64,000 nt of DNA, taken from NCBI GenBank assembly GCA_965248495.1, contig CBDFJL010000003.1:1984001-2048000 (forward strand), written 5' to 3'. This document shows, one piece after another, positions 27,646 through 36,037 of this stretch. The position numbers were made by a program, and so were the translations under genes. Position 1 is the stretch's first letter. Each line of letters starts with the position of its first letter. Below the pieces are notes generated by a model. That model was not told where the DNA came from and searched no databases. It saw only the letters and a list, made by a program, of their open reading frames with translations. Source of the stretch: CAUYXS01 sp965248495 (lineage in GTDB: Bacteria > Chloroflexota > Dehalococcoidia > Lucifugimonadales > Australimonadaceae).

Positions 27646-28443
27646 GCCGTTGACAGGCCTATGGTGTGGACTTACTGTTCCGTCTGCCTCGCCAGACCTT
27701 CAACAAGAGAGGCAACTCGACAGCTGCCCGCGGAGAAGCGACAGCAGCGGAGAAAAACATGGCACTCGACATCGGACGATCGTCAATGCAGCAGTACGTG
27801 GACAAGAAGCGCGGCCTGATCAGCCGCGAGATCTTCGTCAACCCGGAGCTCTACGCGCTCGAGCTCGAACGGGTCTTCGCCCGCTGCTGGCTCTTCGTTG
27901 GGTTCGAGGACCAAGTCCGCAAGCCCGGCGACTACTTCGTCTCCCGCATGGGAGAGGAGTCCGTCATCCTCACGCGTGACCGCCAAGACAAGGTCCACGT
28001 CTTCCTCAACTCCTGCATGCACCGGGGCATGAAGGTCTGCCGCTACGACGAGGGGAACACGCCGGTGTTCACCTGCCCCTACCACGGGTGGAGCTATGGC
28101 CTCGGTGGTGAGCTGGTGGGGGTCCCCCACTACAAGGAGGCCTACTACGAGGAGCTGGACAAGTCGGAGTGGGGTCTGGCCGAGGTGGCCCAGCTGCGCA
28201 GCTACAAAGGGACCATCTGGGCGACCTGGGACCCGCAGGCGCCGCCCTTCGAGGAGTTCGTCGGCGACAACCTCCTCGGCTTGGGCCTCTTCCTCGACAA
28301 GGAAGACGGCTCCGAGGCGGACATGGAGGTGCTGGGGTTGTACAAGTGGGTGTTCCCGGCGAACTGGAAGTTCGGTGCCGAGAACTTCCTGGGTGACGGC
28401 TACCACGGCACCCCCACCCACCGCTCCGTCGAGCTCGTCGGCA
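27646..28443 (+). repeat. 798-bp direct repeat, copy 1
   Basis: Identical to 32387-33184 except for one base near 28340. It covers the promoter, the leader and the Rieske half of the alpha subunit gene. The offset between copies is 4741 bases. This points to recent duplication or gene conversion. Confidence 0.9.
27650..27678 (+). promoter_or_regulatory. sigma70-type promoter, copy 1
   Basis: TTGACA (27650-27655), a 17-base spacer and TACTGT (27673-27678) stand about 80 bases before the alpha subunit start. The same element, base for base, precedes the third alpha gene at 32391. Confidence 0.65.
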
Positions 28444-29141
28444 TCAACCCCGCAGGCGGCAAGAGCAGGATGACCTCGGGGAACCGACAGGCCATGGAAG
28501 CCTCGATGAGCTTCAACGTCTCCCACCACGGCTCGGGCCGGCTCGGCCTGCGCATCGCCCCGCCGGACCTGCCCTTCATTGAGGAATACCCCAACAATCC
28601 TATCGTGCAGGAGTACTACCGCGGGGTGTACGAGCGGCGCAAGGAGAACATGGGTGAGCGCTGGCGTCTTTCTTCGGGCAACGGCAACATCTTTCCCAAC
28701 GCCACGCAGGGGACCAGGCAGAGCATGTGCGTCTGGCACCCCAACGGGGTCGACTCCACGGAGTGCTGGCGCTGGTATTGGGTCGACCGCGACGCGCCCG
28801 AAGAGGTGAAGGACATGCTCCGCCACTACTACATGAGTTATGGCGGCCCCACCGGCCTGACCGAAGAGGACGACATGGAGAACTGGAACTACGCCCACAA
28901 GGCCAGCAAGGGCACCATCGCCAAGCGCTATCCGTACCACTACGGTATGGGCATTGGCCACGAGATCCAGAGCCATCCAGCGCTCGACGAGTTCGGCATC
29001 GAGATCAACGGTACCGCCAGCCCGTCGAGGCCGGGGCGAAAGCCCACGGAGCAGAACCAGCGCGGCGCCTACTACTTCTGGGCCGACCTCATGGAGGCCG
29101 AGACGTGGGACGACCTCCGCGCGCAGGGTCGCTGGCAATAG
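27759..29141 (+). CDS. ring-hydroxylating dioxygenase alpha subunit (copy A)
   Basis: A 460-residue terminal oxygenase. The Rieske cluster is C86-x-H88 and C106-x2-H109. The mononuclear iron site is D213-x2-H216-x4-H221 (GDGYHGTPTH), with a later acidic ligand near D371 (EEDDMENW). ATG at 27759 follows GCGGAGAAAAAC; the longer frame from 27666 begins inside the promoter and is rejected. The Rieske half is nearly identical in nucleotide sequence to copy C and close to copy B. Residues about 229-286, beside the iron site and probably lining the substrate pocket, differ. A hydrolase gene follows. It needs a beta subunit and redox partners; one beta gene lies at 31465. Confidence 0.93.
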   Translation: MALDIGRSSMQQYVDKKRGLISREIFVNPELYALELERVFARCWLFVGFEDQVRKPGDYFVSRMGEESVILTRDRQDKVHVFLNSCMHRGMKVCRYDEGNTPVFTCPYHGWSYGLGGELVGVPHYKEAYYEELDKSEWGLAEVAQLRSYKGTIWATWDPQAPPFEEFVGDNLLGLGLFLDKEDGSEADMEVLGLYKWVFPANWKFGAENFLGDGYHGTPTHRSVELVGINPAGGKSRMTSGNRQAMEASMSFNVSHHGSGRLGLRIAPPDLPFIEEYPNNPIVQEYYRGVYERRKENMGERWRLSSGNGNIFPNATQGTRQSMCVWHPNGVDSTECWRWYWVDRDAPEEVKDMLRHYYMSYGGPTGLTEEDDMENWNYAHKASKGTIAKRYPYHYGMGIGHEIQSHPALDEFGIEINGTASPSRPGRKPTEQNQRGAYYFWADLMEAETWDDLRAQGRWQ

Positions 29142-29179
29142 CCCCGGCGCTCCATCGTTACGAACCCTAGACGAAGGAG

Positions 29180-29959
29180 ATGGCGACAATGCCAACGGTC
29201 AACCTGAACGGGTTTCAGCATTACTACGACGATGAGGGCGCGGGTGAAGCAATTGTCATGCTCCACGGTGCGATGGGAAGCGCCCATAACTTCGAACGGC
29301 ACGTTCCAATCCTCAGCCAAAGCCTCCGGGTGATCGTCCCGGACATGCGAGGCATGGGCCGTAGCGAGCACGTCGGCGAGCTCTCGTCCCCATCGGCGTG
29401 GCTGGAGGACTTGATCGCCCTAATGGATCACCTCGGCCTGGCAGACGCGCACATCTTCGGCAACAGCCTTGGGTCGCGCGTTGGCATGCGGCTTGCCATC
29501 GACACGCCGGCCCGCGCCCGTTCGCTCATCCTGCAATCGCCACACATCTACCTGACCCCTGGGTTGGACGCGGCGCAGAACCAGGCTGGAGGAGACGGCA
29601 CTACTCTCCCACCAGAGCGACAGGCAGACCTGCAACGCCGCCATGGGGAGGATTGGCTTGACGTAGTCCGCAACTACTTCAGCATCCGAAACGCGCCCGG
29701 CCTCCAAGAATTCTACGACCTGAAAGCCCCGCTAACCGAGATCACCTGTCCCGTATTGGCGATTTCCGCTGATAGTCGAGGTCACACACTCGATCACGCC
29801 CTAGAACTCCACGAGCGACTACGTCGGACTCGCCTTGCTGTGATCCCGGCTTTCAGCGCCCCAGGTGCGACGGGCGCTCCACAGATCCCGGCTGAGATGG
29901 TATGCGACCTCGTGCTGAACTTCGTAGGAAGCCTGACGCCGGTGCAAGCAGCGGGCTGA
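29180..29959 (+). CDS. alpha/beta hydrolase (meta-cleavage product hydrolase-like)
   Basis: A 259-residue alpha/beta-hydrolase with oxyanion motif LHGAMG, nucleophile elbow FGNSLGS (S96) and a candidate acid in SADSRGHT. It resembles C-C bond hydrolases that follow ring cleavage in aromatic degradation. The catalytic His near the C-terminus, normally in a GHxPxxE context, is not seen: the segment reads PGATGAPQIP. It lies 38 bases after alpha copy A and about 70 before copy B, in the same direction. Either another His serves or the enzyme has changed its reaction. Confidence 0.8.
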   Translation: MATMPTVNLNGFQHYYDDEGAGEAIVMLHGAMGSAHNFERHVPILSQSLRVIVPDMRGMGRSEHVGELSSPSAWLEDLIALMDHLGLADAHIFGNSLGSRVGMRLAIDTPARARSLILQSPHIYLTPGLDAAQNQAGGDGTTLPPERQADLQRRHGEDWLDVVRNYFSIRNAPGLQEFYDLKAPLTEITCPVLAISADSRGHTLDHALELHERLRRTRLAVIPAFSAPGATGAPQIPAEMVCDLVLNFVGSLTPVQAAG

Positions 29960-30032
29960 GGAAAAGGGGTGAGCCCAGGGCCGGCGCGAGCCGCACGACC
30001 GAGGTAGCCCTGGGACCCAAAGGAGCGGAGCC

Positions 30033-31415
30033 ATGGCCCTCGACACCGCACGGCCATCGATGCAGCAGTACGTGGACAAGAAGCGGGGCATCGTCAGCCG
30101 TGAAATCTTCGTCAACCCGGAGCTCTACGCGCTCGAGCTCGAACGGGTCTTCGCCCGCTGCTGGCTCTTCGTTGGGTTCGAGGACCAGGTCCGTAAGCCC
30201 GGCGACTACTTCGTCTCCCGCATGGGAGAGGAGTCCGTCATTCTCACGCGTGACCGCCAAGACAAGGTCCACGTCTTCCTCAACTCCTGCATGCACCGGG
30301 GCATGAAGGTCTGCCGCTACGACGAGGGGAACACGCCCGTGTTCACCTGCCCCTACCACGGGTGGAGCTATGGCCTCGGTGGTGAGTTGGTGGGGGTCCC
30401 CCACTACAAGGAGGCCTACTACGAGGAGCTGGACAAGTCGGAGTGGGGTCTGGCCGAGGTGGCCCAGCTGCATAGCTACAAGGGGACCATCTGGGCGACC
30501 TGGGACCCGCAGGCGCCTCCCTTCGAGGAGTTCGTGGGCGACAACCTCCTTGGTTTGAGCATGCACTTCGACAAGCGGAACGGGGAAGAGGCCGACATGG
30601 AGGTGCTGGGACTGTACAAGTGGGTGTTCCCGGCGAATTGGAAGTTCGGTGCCGAGAACTTCCTGGGCGACGGCTACCACGGTACCCCCACTCACCGCTC
30701 CGTCGAGCTCGTCGGCATCAACCCCGCTGGCGGCAGGAGCCGGATGACCGCATCGGACCGCCAGATGTGGGATGCGTCTCTCAGCTTTGACATTTCTCAT
30801 CACGGCTCGGGGCAGCTCAGTATCCGGGTTACGCCGCCCGACTTCCCCTACAGTCCAACGTACCCGGACAACCCCGTGGTCGAAGAGTACTACCGGGCGA
30901 TGTACGAGCGGCGGAAGGAGGTGCTCGGGGAACGTGCGCGCCTGCTGCCTGGTAACGGGAACATCTTCCCCAACTCCACCCAGGGCACTCACCAGAGCAT
31001 GTGCGTCTGGCATCCCAACGGCGTCGACTCCACGGAATGCTGGCGCTGGTATTGGGTCGACCGCACCGCGCCCGAAGAGGTGAAGGACATGCTCCGCCAT
31101 TACTACATGCGTTATGGCGGCCCCACTGGCCTGACCGAAGAGGACGACATGGAGAATTGGAACTACGCCCACAAGGCCAGTAAAGGCACCATCGCCAAGC
31201 GCTACCGCTATCACTACGGTATGGGCGTCGGCCACGAGATCAAGAGCCACCCAGCCCTCGACGAGCTTGGCATCAAGATCAGCGGTACCCTCAGCCAATC
31301 CAGGCCCGGCCGCCGGCCGTCGGAGCAGAACCAGCGCGGCGCCTACTACTTCTGGGCCGACCTCATGGAGGCCGAGACGTGGGACGACCTCCGCGCGCAG
31401 GGCCGCTGGCGATAG
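30033..31415 (+). CDS. ring-hydroxylating dioxygenase alpha subunit (copy B)
   Basis: A 460-residue paralog of copies A and C with the same Rieske (CMH, CPYH) and iron-site (GDGYHGTPTHR) motifs. It differs most between residues about 185-200 and 229-300. An AAAGGAG six bases upstream marks the ATG at 30033. It is the only one of the three directly followed by a beta subunit gene (31465) and a small GDQ-motif protein (32069), so it is probably the founder of a complete dioxygenase. No dedicated reductase or Rieske ferredoxin is encoded nearby. Confidence 0.93.
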   Translation: MALDTARPSMQQYVDKKRGIVSREIFVNPELYALELERVFARCWLFVGFEDQVRKPGDYFVSRMGEESVILTRDRQDKVHVFLNSCMHRGMKVCRYDEGNTPVFTCPYHGWSYGLGGELVGVPHYKEAYYEELDKSEWGLAEVAQLHSYKGTIWATWDPQAPPFEEFVGDNLLGLSMHFDKRNGEEADMEVLGLYKWVFPANWKFGAENFLGDGYHGTPTHRSVELVGINPAGGRSRMTASDRQMWDASLSFDISHHGSGQLSIRVTPPDFPYSPTYPDNPVVEEYYRAMYERRKEVLGERARLLPGNGNIFPNSTQGTHQSMCVWHPNGVDSTECWRWYWVDRTAPEEVKDMLRHYYMRYGGPTGLTEEDDMENWNYAHKASKGTIAKRYRYHYGMGVGHEIKSHPALDELGIKISGTLSQSRPGRRPSEQNQRGAYYFWADLMEAETWDDLRAQGRWR

Positions 31416-31464
31416 GGTCCGTCAGCGCACAGCCGTTAGGCAATCAGAATCGAGGAGGATAGGG

Positions 31465-32007
31465 ATGGTCACGAAGCAACGGGAGTCCGCTCTCGACCGA
31501 ATGCTCTTGGATCACGAGGTGGAGCAGTTCTTCACCTACGAAGTCTCGCTATTGGACGAGCGTCTGTGGGACGAGTGGCTTGAGCTGCTTACGGACGATA
31601 TCCGGTACTACATGCCGATCATGCGCAACGTGAAGTACGGGGAGCAAGAGCGAGAACTAACACCGGAGCGCAAAGGGATCAACTACTTCGACGAGGGGAA
31701 GGACATTCTGTCGAAGCGGCTCCAGCAAATCCAGACCGGTATCCACTGGGCGGAGGAGCCCTTGTCCCGCATTGTCCACATGGTCACCAACGTCCGGATC
31801 ACTGACGTGAGCGACGATGGCACCGAGATCCGTACCAAGTGCAGCTTCCTGACCTATCGGAATCGGGTCGAGACGGAAACCGATTTCTTCGTGGGGCGTC
31901 GTCGGGACACCCTTCGCAGAGTGGATAACGAGCTGAAGGTCGCCCGGCGCGAAGTCTACCTGGCGCAGAACGTCCTGCTGGCCAAGAACATCACGCTCCT
32001 CTTCTAA
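31465..32007 (+). CDS. ring-hydroxylating dioxygenase beta subunit
   Basis: A 180-residue protein of the SnoaL/NTF2-like beta-subunit family. It opens with VEQFFTYEVSLLDERLWDEW and has YYMPIMRN and the strand pattern DTLRRVDNELKVARREVYL typical of alpha3beta3 dioxygenases. GAGGAGGATAGGG precedes the ATG at 31465. It is the only intact beta subunit in the window and may serve all three alpha paralogs. The C-terminus NVLLAKNITLLF matches the repaired end of the second beta subunit (49805-50366). Confidence 0.9.
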   Translation: MVTKQRESALDRMLLDHEVEQFFTYEVSLLDERLWDEWLELLTDDIRYYMPIMRNVKYGEQERELTPERKGINYFDEGKDILSKRLQQIQTGIHWAEEPLSRIVHMVTNVRITDVSDDGTEIRTKCSFLTYRNRVETETDFFVGRRRDTLRRVDNELKVARREVYLAQNVLLAKNITLLF

Positions 32008-32068
32008 CCCGCTCACCCACCCCACGCAGCATGCGCCGGGAAGCCCTTACGACCGAGAGGAATAATCA

Positions 32069-32338
32069 GTGGCAAAGCAAGAGCAATCACAATCGCAGCC
32101 CACTTACGGCGGGAACCTGAACGTCAACATCCGTGACCTCGAGCCGGGAGACCAGTTCAAAACTACCTCCGGGGGTACCGCTGAAGTCGTCATGAATCCC
32201 AAGGACGGTCTCTGGGTGGTGATCCGCTACCTTGAGCCGCCGTCGGACGAACCGGACAAGGCAGGCGCCGAAGACATGGTGTATGTGGACGGCGTCGGCG
32301 AGCTCGTATCGACCGCCAACAAGCAGGGCGGCGGCTAG
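32069..32338 (+). CDS. small GDQ-motif protein downstream of the beta subunit
   Basis: An 89-residue protein starting with GTG (GAGAGGAATAATCA upstream). After a Gln/Ser-rich N-terminus comes NIRDLEPGDQFKTTSGG, alternating hydrophobic strands (WVVIRYLEPP, DMVYVDGVGEL) and a Gly-rich end. It looks like a small all-beta (SH3-like) domain. A protein of similar size and opening (RVGDQVRVRPNSG) follows the other beta subunit gene at 50396. Recurrence after two beta subunits suggests an accessory subunit or a stabilising factor of the dioxygenase. No family recognised. Confidence 0.7.
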   Translation: MAKQEQSQSQPTYGGNLNVNIRDLEPGDQFKTTSGGTAEVVMNPKDGLWVVIRYLEPPSDEPDKAGAEDMVYVDGVGELVSTANKQGGG

Positions 32339-32386
32339 CGCGAGCCGTCGGGGAAGCTAGGCCGCGGCACATTTCGGCTCAGGCAC

Positions 32387-33184
32387 GCCGTTGACAGGCC
32401 TATGGTGTGGACTTACTGTTCCGTCTGCCTCGCCAGACCTTCAACAAGAGAGGCAACTCGACAGCTGCCCGCGGAGAAGCGACAGCAGCGGAGAAAAACA
32501 TGGCACTCGACATCGGACGATCGTCAATGCAGCAGTACGTGGACAAGAAGCGCGGCCTGATCAGCCGCGAGATCTTCGTCAACCCGGAGCTCTACGCGCT
32601 CGAGCTCGAACGGGTCTTCGCCCGCTGCTGGCTCTTCGTTGGGTTCGAGGACCAAGTCCGCAAGCCCGGCGACTACTTCGTCTCCCGCATGGGAGAGGAG
32701 TCCGTCATCCTCACGCGTGACCGCCAAGACAAGGTCCACGTCTTCCTCAACTCCTGCATGCACCGGGGCATGAAGGTCTGCCGCTACGACGAGGGGAACA
32801 CGCCGGTGTTCACCTGCCCCTACCACGGGTGGAGCTATGGCCTCGGTGGTGAGCTGGTGGGGGTCCCCCACTACAAGGAGGCCTACTACGAGGAGCTGGA
32901 CAAGTCGGAGTGGGGTCTGGCCGAGGTGGCCCAGCTGCGCAGCTACAAAGGGACCATCTGGGCGACCTGGGACCCGCAGGCGCCGCCCTTCGAGGAGTTC
33001 GTCGGCGACAACCTCCTCGGCTTGGGCCTCTTCCTCGACAAGGAAGACGGCTCCGAGGCGGACATGGAGGTGCTGGGGCTGTACAAGTGGGTGTTCCCGG
33101 CGAACTGGAAGTTCGGTGCCGAGAACTTCCTGGGTGACGGCTACCACGGCACCCCCACCCACCGCTCCGTCGAGCTCGTCGGCA
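32387..33184 (+). repeat. 798-bp direct repeat, copy 2
   Basis: Second copy of 27646-28443, with one mismatch, carrying promoter, leader and the first 228 or so codons of the alpha subunit. Confidence 0.9.
32391..32419 (+). promoter_or_regulatory. sigma70-type promoter, copy 2
   Basis: TTGACA (32391-32396), 17-base spacer, TACTGT (32414-32419), identical to the promoter at 27650. It gives alpha copy C its own transcription start. Confidence 0.65.
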
Positions 33185-33882
33185 CGAACCCCGGCGGCGG
33201 CAAAGGCCGCGCTACGGAAGGCAGCCGCCAGGCTAACGCGGCCTCAACAAGCTTCAACGTCTCCCACCACGGCTCGGGCCGGCTCAGCCTACGCATCGCC
33301 CCGCCGGACCTCCCCTACATCCCAACGTTCCCGGACAACCCCGTTGCGGAGGAGTACTACCGCGGGGTGTACGAGCGGCGCAAGGAGAACATGGGTGAGC
33401 GCTGGCGTCTTTCTTCGGGCAACGGCAACATCTTTCCCAACGCCACGCAGGGGACTAGGCAGAGCGTATGCGTGTGGCACCCCAACGGGGTCGACTCCAC
33501 GGAGTGCTGGCGCTGGTATTGGGTCGACCGCGACGCGCCCGAAGAGGTGAAGGACATGCTCCGCCACTACTACATGCGTTATGGCGGTCCCACCGGCCTC
33601 ACCGAAGAGGACGACATGGAGAACTGGAACTACGCTCACAAGGCCAGTAAGGGCACCATCGCCAAGCGCCATCCGTACCACTACGGTATGGGCCTTGGCC
33701 ACGAAGTCCAGAGCCATCCAGCGCTCGACGAGTTCGGCATCGAGATCAACGGTACCGCCAGCCCTTCGACGTCGGGGCGAAAGCCAACGGAGCAGAACCA
33801 GCGCGGCGCCTACTACTTCTGGGCCGACCTCATGGAGGCCGAGACGTGGGACGACCTCCGCGCGCAGGGCCGCTGGCCGTAG
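32500..33882 (+). CDS. ring-hydroxylating dioxygenase alpha subunit (copy C)
   Basis: A 460-residue paralog with identical Rieske and iron-site motifs to copy A (residues 1-228 differ by at most one codon). The patch after VELVG (TNPGGGKGRATEGSRQ and on to about residue 286) is different from both A and B, after which identity rises again. This mosaic suggests conversion of the flanks with diversification or replacement of the pocket region. It has its own promoter, no beta gene of its own, and is followed by a peptide-type ABC importer that may bring in the substrate. Confidence 0.92.
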   Translation: MALDIGRSSMQQYVDKKRGLISREIFVNPELYALELERVFARCWLFVGFEDQVRKPGDYFVSRMGEESVILTRDRQDKVHVFLNSCMHRGMKVCRYDEGNTPVFTCPYHGWSYGLGGELVGVPHYKEAYYEELDKSEWGLAEVAQLRSYKGTIWATWDPQAPPFEEFVGDNLLGLGLFLDKEDGSEADMEVLGLYKWVFPANWKFGAENFLGDGYHGTPTHRSVELVGTNPGGGKGRATEGSRQANAASTSFNVSHHGSGRLSLRIAPPDLPYIPTFPDNPVAEEYYRGVYERRKENMGERWRLSSGNGNIFPNATQGTRQSVCVWHPNGVDSTECWRWYWVDRDAPEEVKDMLRHYYMRYGGPTGLTEEDDMENWNYAHKASKGTIAKRHPYHYGMGLGHEVQSHPALDEFGIEINGTASPSTSGRKPTEQNQRGAYYFWADLMEAETWDDLRAQGRWP

Positions 33883-33931
33883 CGGACGCTGAAAGTCGAC
33901 CTGGGTGTCATCGAGCACTCCAACTCCAAGG

Positions 33932-33960
33932 TTGACAGTCGAGGGGCGCGATGGTTCCAT
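33932..33960 (+). promoter_or_regulatory. possible promoter of the ABC importer operon
   Basis: TTGACA (33932-33937), a 17-base spacer and TTCCAT (33955-33960, 3 of 6) lie about 64 bases before the binding-protein gene. Confidence 0.4.
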
Positions 33961-34023
33961 GCGCGCCTTAACGTAGCGCCGGCATGTAGTGAGGGCACGA
34001 ACATGCGGGTGGGGAGGTACAGG

Positions 34024-35838
34024 ATGAACGTTCAGAAGCTCTTTCTCTTAGTGGCCGTCGTTGCGCTCGCTTTGGCGTTGACGGTCGCCTGTGGTTCCAG
34101 CGACGACGAGCCAACGCCAACCCAGCCGCCATCCGGCGGCCCGGCGGCTACCGCTACTCCCACATCCGCTCCAGGAGCCGCGCCACGGCCCACCGCCACC
34201 CAAGCTCCGGTTGTCGGTGGGCCCGAGTACGGCGGCACCTTCGTGATGCTGACTACGAGCGACAGAAGGCCTGCCGTCGACCCGCATGACCCCTTAAATG
34301 CCCTCCAGATTCTGTTCTGGGACTACGAGCCTTTGCTGGGCTTCAAACAGCCCTACGACCCGGACAAGGGACCTGAGGTCATTCCTATGCTGGCCACCGA
34401 AGTGGCTGGTGCCACCTCGGGCACGAAGTACACGGTCAGCCTCCGGCGAGGAGTGAAGTGGCACGACGGTGAGGACCTGACGGCGGACGACGTCGTCGCC
34501 ACGTTCAAGCGTCTGATTGACCCCGATCTCGTGATCATGCGTCGAGCCCTTGGCATGAAGGAGACGCTCAAAGACATTCGCAAGATCGACGACTTCACGG
34601 TCGAGATGGAGCTCTTCGAGCCCGACGCGACCTTCGTGGACCTTCTGGCCCACCAGGTCTACGTTGTGGTGCCAGAGCACCTGATCACCGGGGACAACCC
34701 CAACGGCGCTACTCCAGAGGAGCGCTGGCGCTTCATACAGGATGACACCGTGCCGGGGAGCATTAGTGTCGGTACAGGCCCGTTCAAGCTCGTCGAATGG
34801 GAACCCGACGGCTCCCATGTCTTCGAGCGCTTTGACGGCTACTGGGACGTGGACGCGGCGGGGAACCAGCTTCCCTACCTGGACGGCGCCGTCAACAGGA
34901 AGTTCGACGACGACACCCGGGCCCTGGGCGCCTTCGTCGCGAGGCAGGGGCACGTCGGCCAATGGACGAGCCTACCGATACCGGAGCAGGAGTCCGTGTG
35001 TAGCCGGGCCCGCGATGCTGAAGAATGCAGTGTCGCGCTGCACGGCCATGGTTGGTTTTCATGGGTTGTGAACAACGAACAGGAAGTTTGGCAAGACCCG
35101 CGGATACTGACTGCCGCCCGCTACGCCACACAAGGCTTTAAGAACATGACCGTGGGGCGTGGTCCGGGAACCGAGGGCGGCGCGGATATGTGGGTCAACC
35201 GCGAGTGGTACCCAGACGCCACGTTCTCACAGGCAGAGCAATACGAGGTGATGCCGTGGACCAACCCGGCGAACTACGCCGAGTATGAGCAGAAGGCCCG
35301 TGACCTGTTGGCAGACGCGGGGTACCCCAATGGTCTCGACCTCCCACAACCCATCGTCGCGGGCGGCTTCCTCGACTTCTACATTCCGCTGATCGAGTCC
35401 TGGAACAACGTGGGGCTCCGGGCTGTCTCCGACCTCGGCCGGCCGGGAGTCATCCAACGGGGACAGATAGCGCAGGGGCTGTGGACTGCCACGATCCAGG
35501 CGAGCGGGATCACGTTCAACATGCCCGAGAACTCCATGCTTATTAGCGGTGCGTCCTTCTCCAACACCACCACGGCGGGCAACTTCCCGTGGAGTGGCAT
35601 GGAGTTGGTTGACGAGATTCTGGTCACCTCGCGGGGGATACTCGATCGGGACGAGCGGTACGAATACCTGAAGATTCTTGACCGCGAAATGGCGGACCCG
35701 ACTCATGACCAATGGGCGATCGGGGTCACCCTGGCTGGGGAGACGGTGCACGGTTGTGTGAACGACTACTTCCCGGGGCCTGGGATGTACGAGGGGCGTG
35801 AGCCGACGAACACCTGGCTATCCGAGGAGTGCCGGTAG
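34024..35838 (+). CDS. ABC transporter substrate-binding lipoprotein (family 5, peptide/nickel type)
   Basis: A 604-residue lipoprotein with signal peptide and lipobox LTVAC (C23), a Pro/Thr/Ala spacer to about residue 65 and a family 5 solute-binding domain (SLRRGVKWHDGEDLTADDVV, GTGPFKLVEW, VNRKFDDD). GGGGAGG precedes the ATG at 34024; ATG 34003 is also in frame. Family members bind peptides, opines or hydrophobic small molecules. It heads a five-gene importer operon directly after the dioxygenase genes, so an aromatic or polycyclic substrate is a reasonable guess. Strong hairpins after the gene may keep its transcript level above that of the permeases. Confidence 0.9.
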   Translation: MNVQKLFLLVAVVALALALTVACGSSDDEPTPTQPPSGGPAATATPTSAPGAAPRPTATQAPVVGGPEYGGTFVMLTTSDRRPAVDPHDPLNALQILFWDYEPLLGFKQPYDPDKGPEVIPMLATEVAGATSGTKYTVSLRRGVKWHDGEDLTADDVVATFKRLIDPDLVIMRRALGMKETLKDIRKIDDFTVEMELFEPDATFVDLLAHQVYVVVPEHLITGDNPNGATPEERWRFIQDDTVPGSISVGTGPFKLVEWEPDGSHVFERFDGYWDVDAAGNQLPYLDGAVNRKFDDDTRALGAFVARQGHVGQWTSLPIPEQESVCSRARDAEECSVALHGHGWFSWVVNNEQEVWQDPRILTAARYATQGFKNMTVGRGPGTEGGADMWVNREWYPDATFSQAEQYEVMPWTNPANYAEYEQKARDLLADAGYPNGLDLPQPIVAGGFLDFYIPLIESWNNVGLRAVSDLGRPGVIQRGQIAQGLWTATIQASGITFNMPENSMLISGASFSNTTTAGNFPWSGMELVDEILVTSRGILDRDERYEYLKILDREMADPTHDQWAIGVTLAGETVHGCVNDYFPGPGMYEGREPTNTWLSEECR

Positions 35839-35864
35839 GACGGCCGGAGGACCATATCGATCAG

Positions 35865-35895
35865 GCGTTGGGAGGGGCATGGCCCCTCCCAACGC
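35865..35895 (+). terminator. intercistronic hairpin 1
   Basis: GCGTTGGGAGGGGC and GCCCCTCCCAACGC form a 14-bp perfect stem with a 3-base loop, 27 bases after the binding-protein gene and without a T run. It probably stabilises the upstream message or attenuates transcription into the permease genes. Confidence 0.65.
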
Positions 35896-35918
35896 GACTG
35901 CCCCATTCGGCCACTGCC

Positions 35919-35950
35919 GCCTGTGCCTCACGCTCGCGTAAGGCACAGGC
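35919..35950 (+). terminator. intercistronic hairpin 2
   Basis: GCCTGTGCCT and AGGCACAGGC form a 10-bp stem with a 12-base loop just after hairpin 1. Two successive hairpins between binding protein and permease suggest partial termination. Confidence 0.55.
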
Positions 35951-36037
35951 ATAGGATTGAGGCGGTCCGCCGAACGCGAGCGTAGACACGGACGGACGTA
36001 TGCACGTGGTGGACACACCGGAGACGAGGAGGCATAG

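Noticed and set aside
27666..27758. 31-codon N-terminal extension of alpha copy A (and 32407-32499 of copy C)
   Set aside because: It begins between the -35 and -10 boxes of a good promoter; ATG at 27759 (32500) has a ribosome site and matches the start of copy B.
27783..29195. 470-residue open frame on the minus strand, opposite alpha copy A (a similar 481-residue frame at 29853-31298 opposite copy B)
   Set aside because: These are the antisense shadow of GC-rich alpha subunit genes: Val/Leu/His/Glu-rich, no ribosome site, no family motifs, and present only because the sense copies are near-identical.
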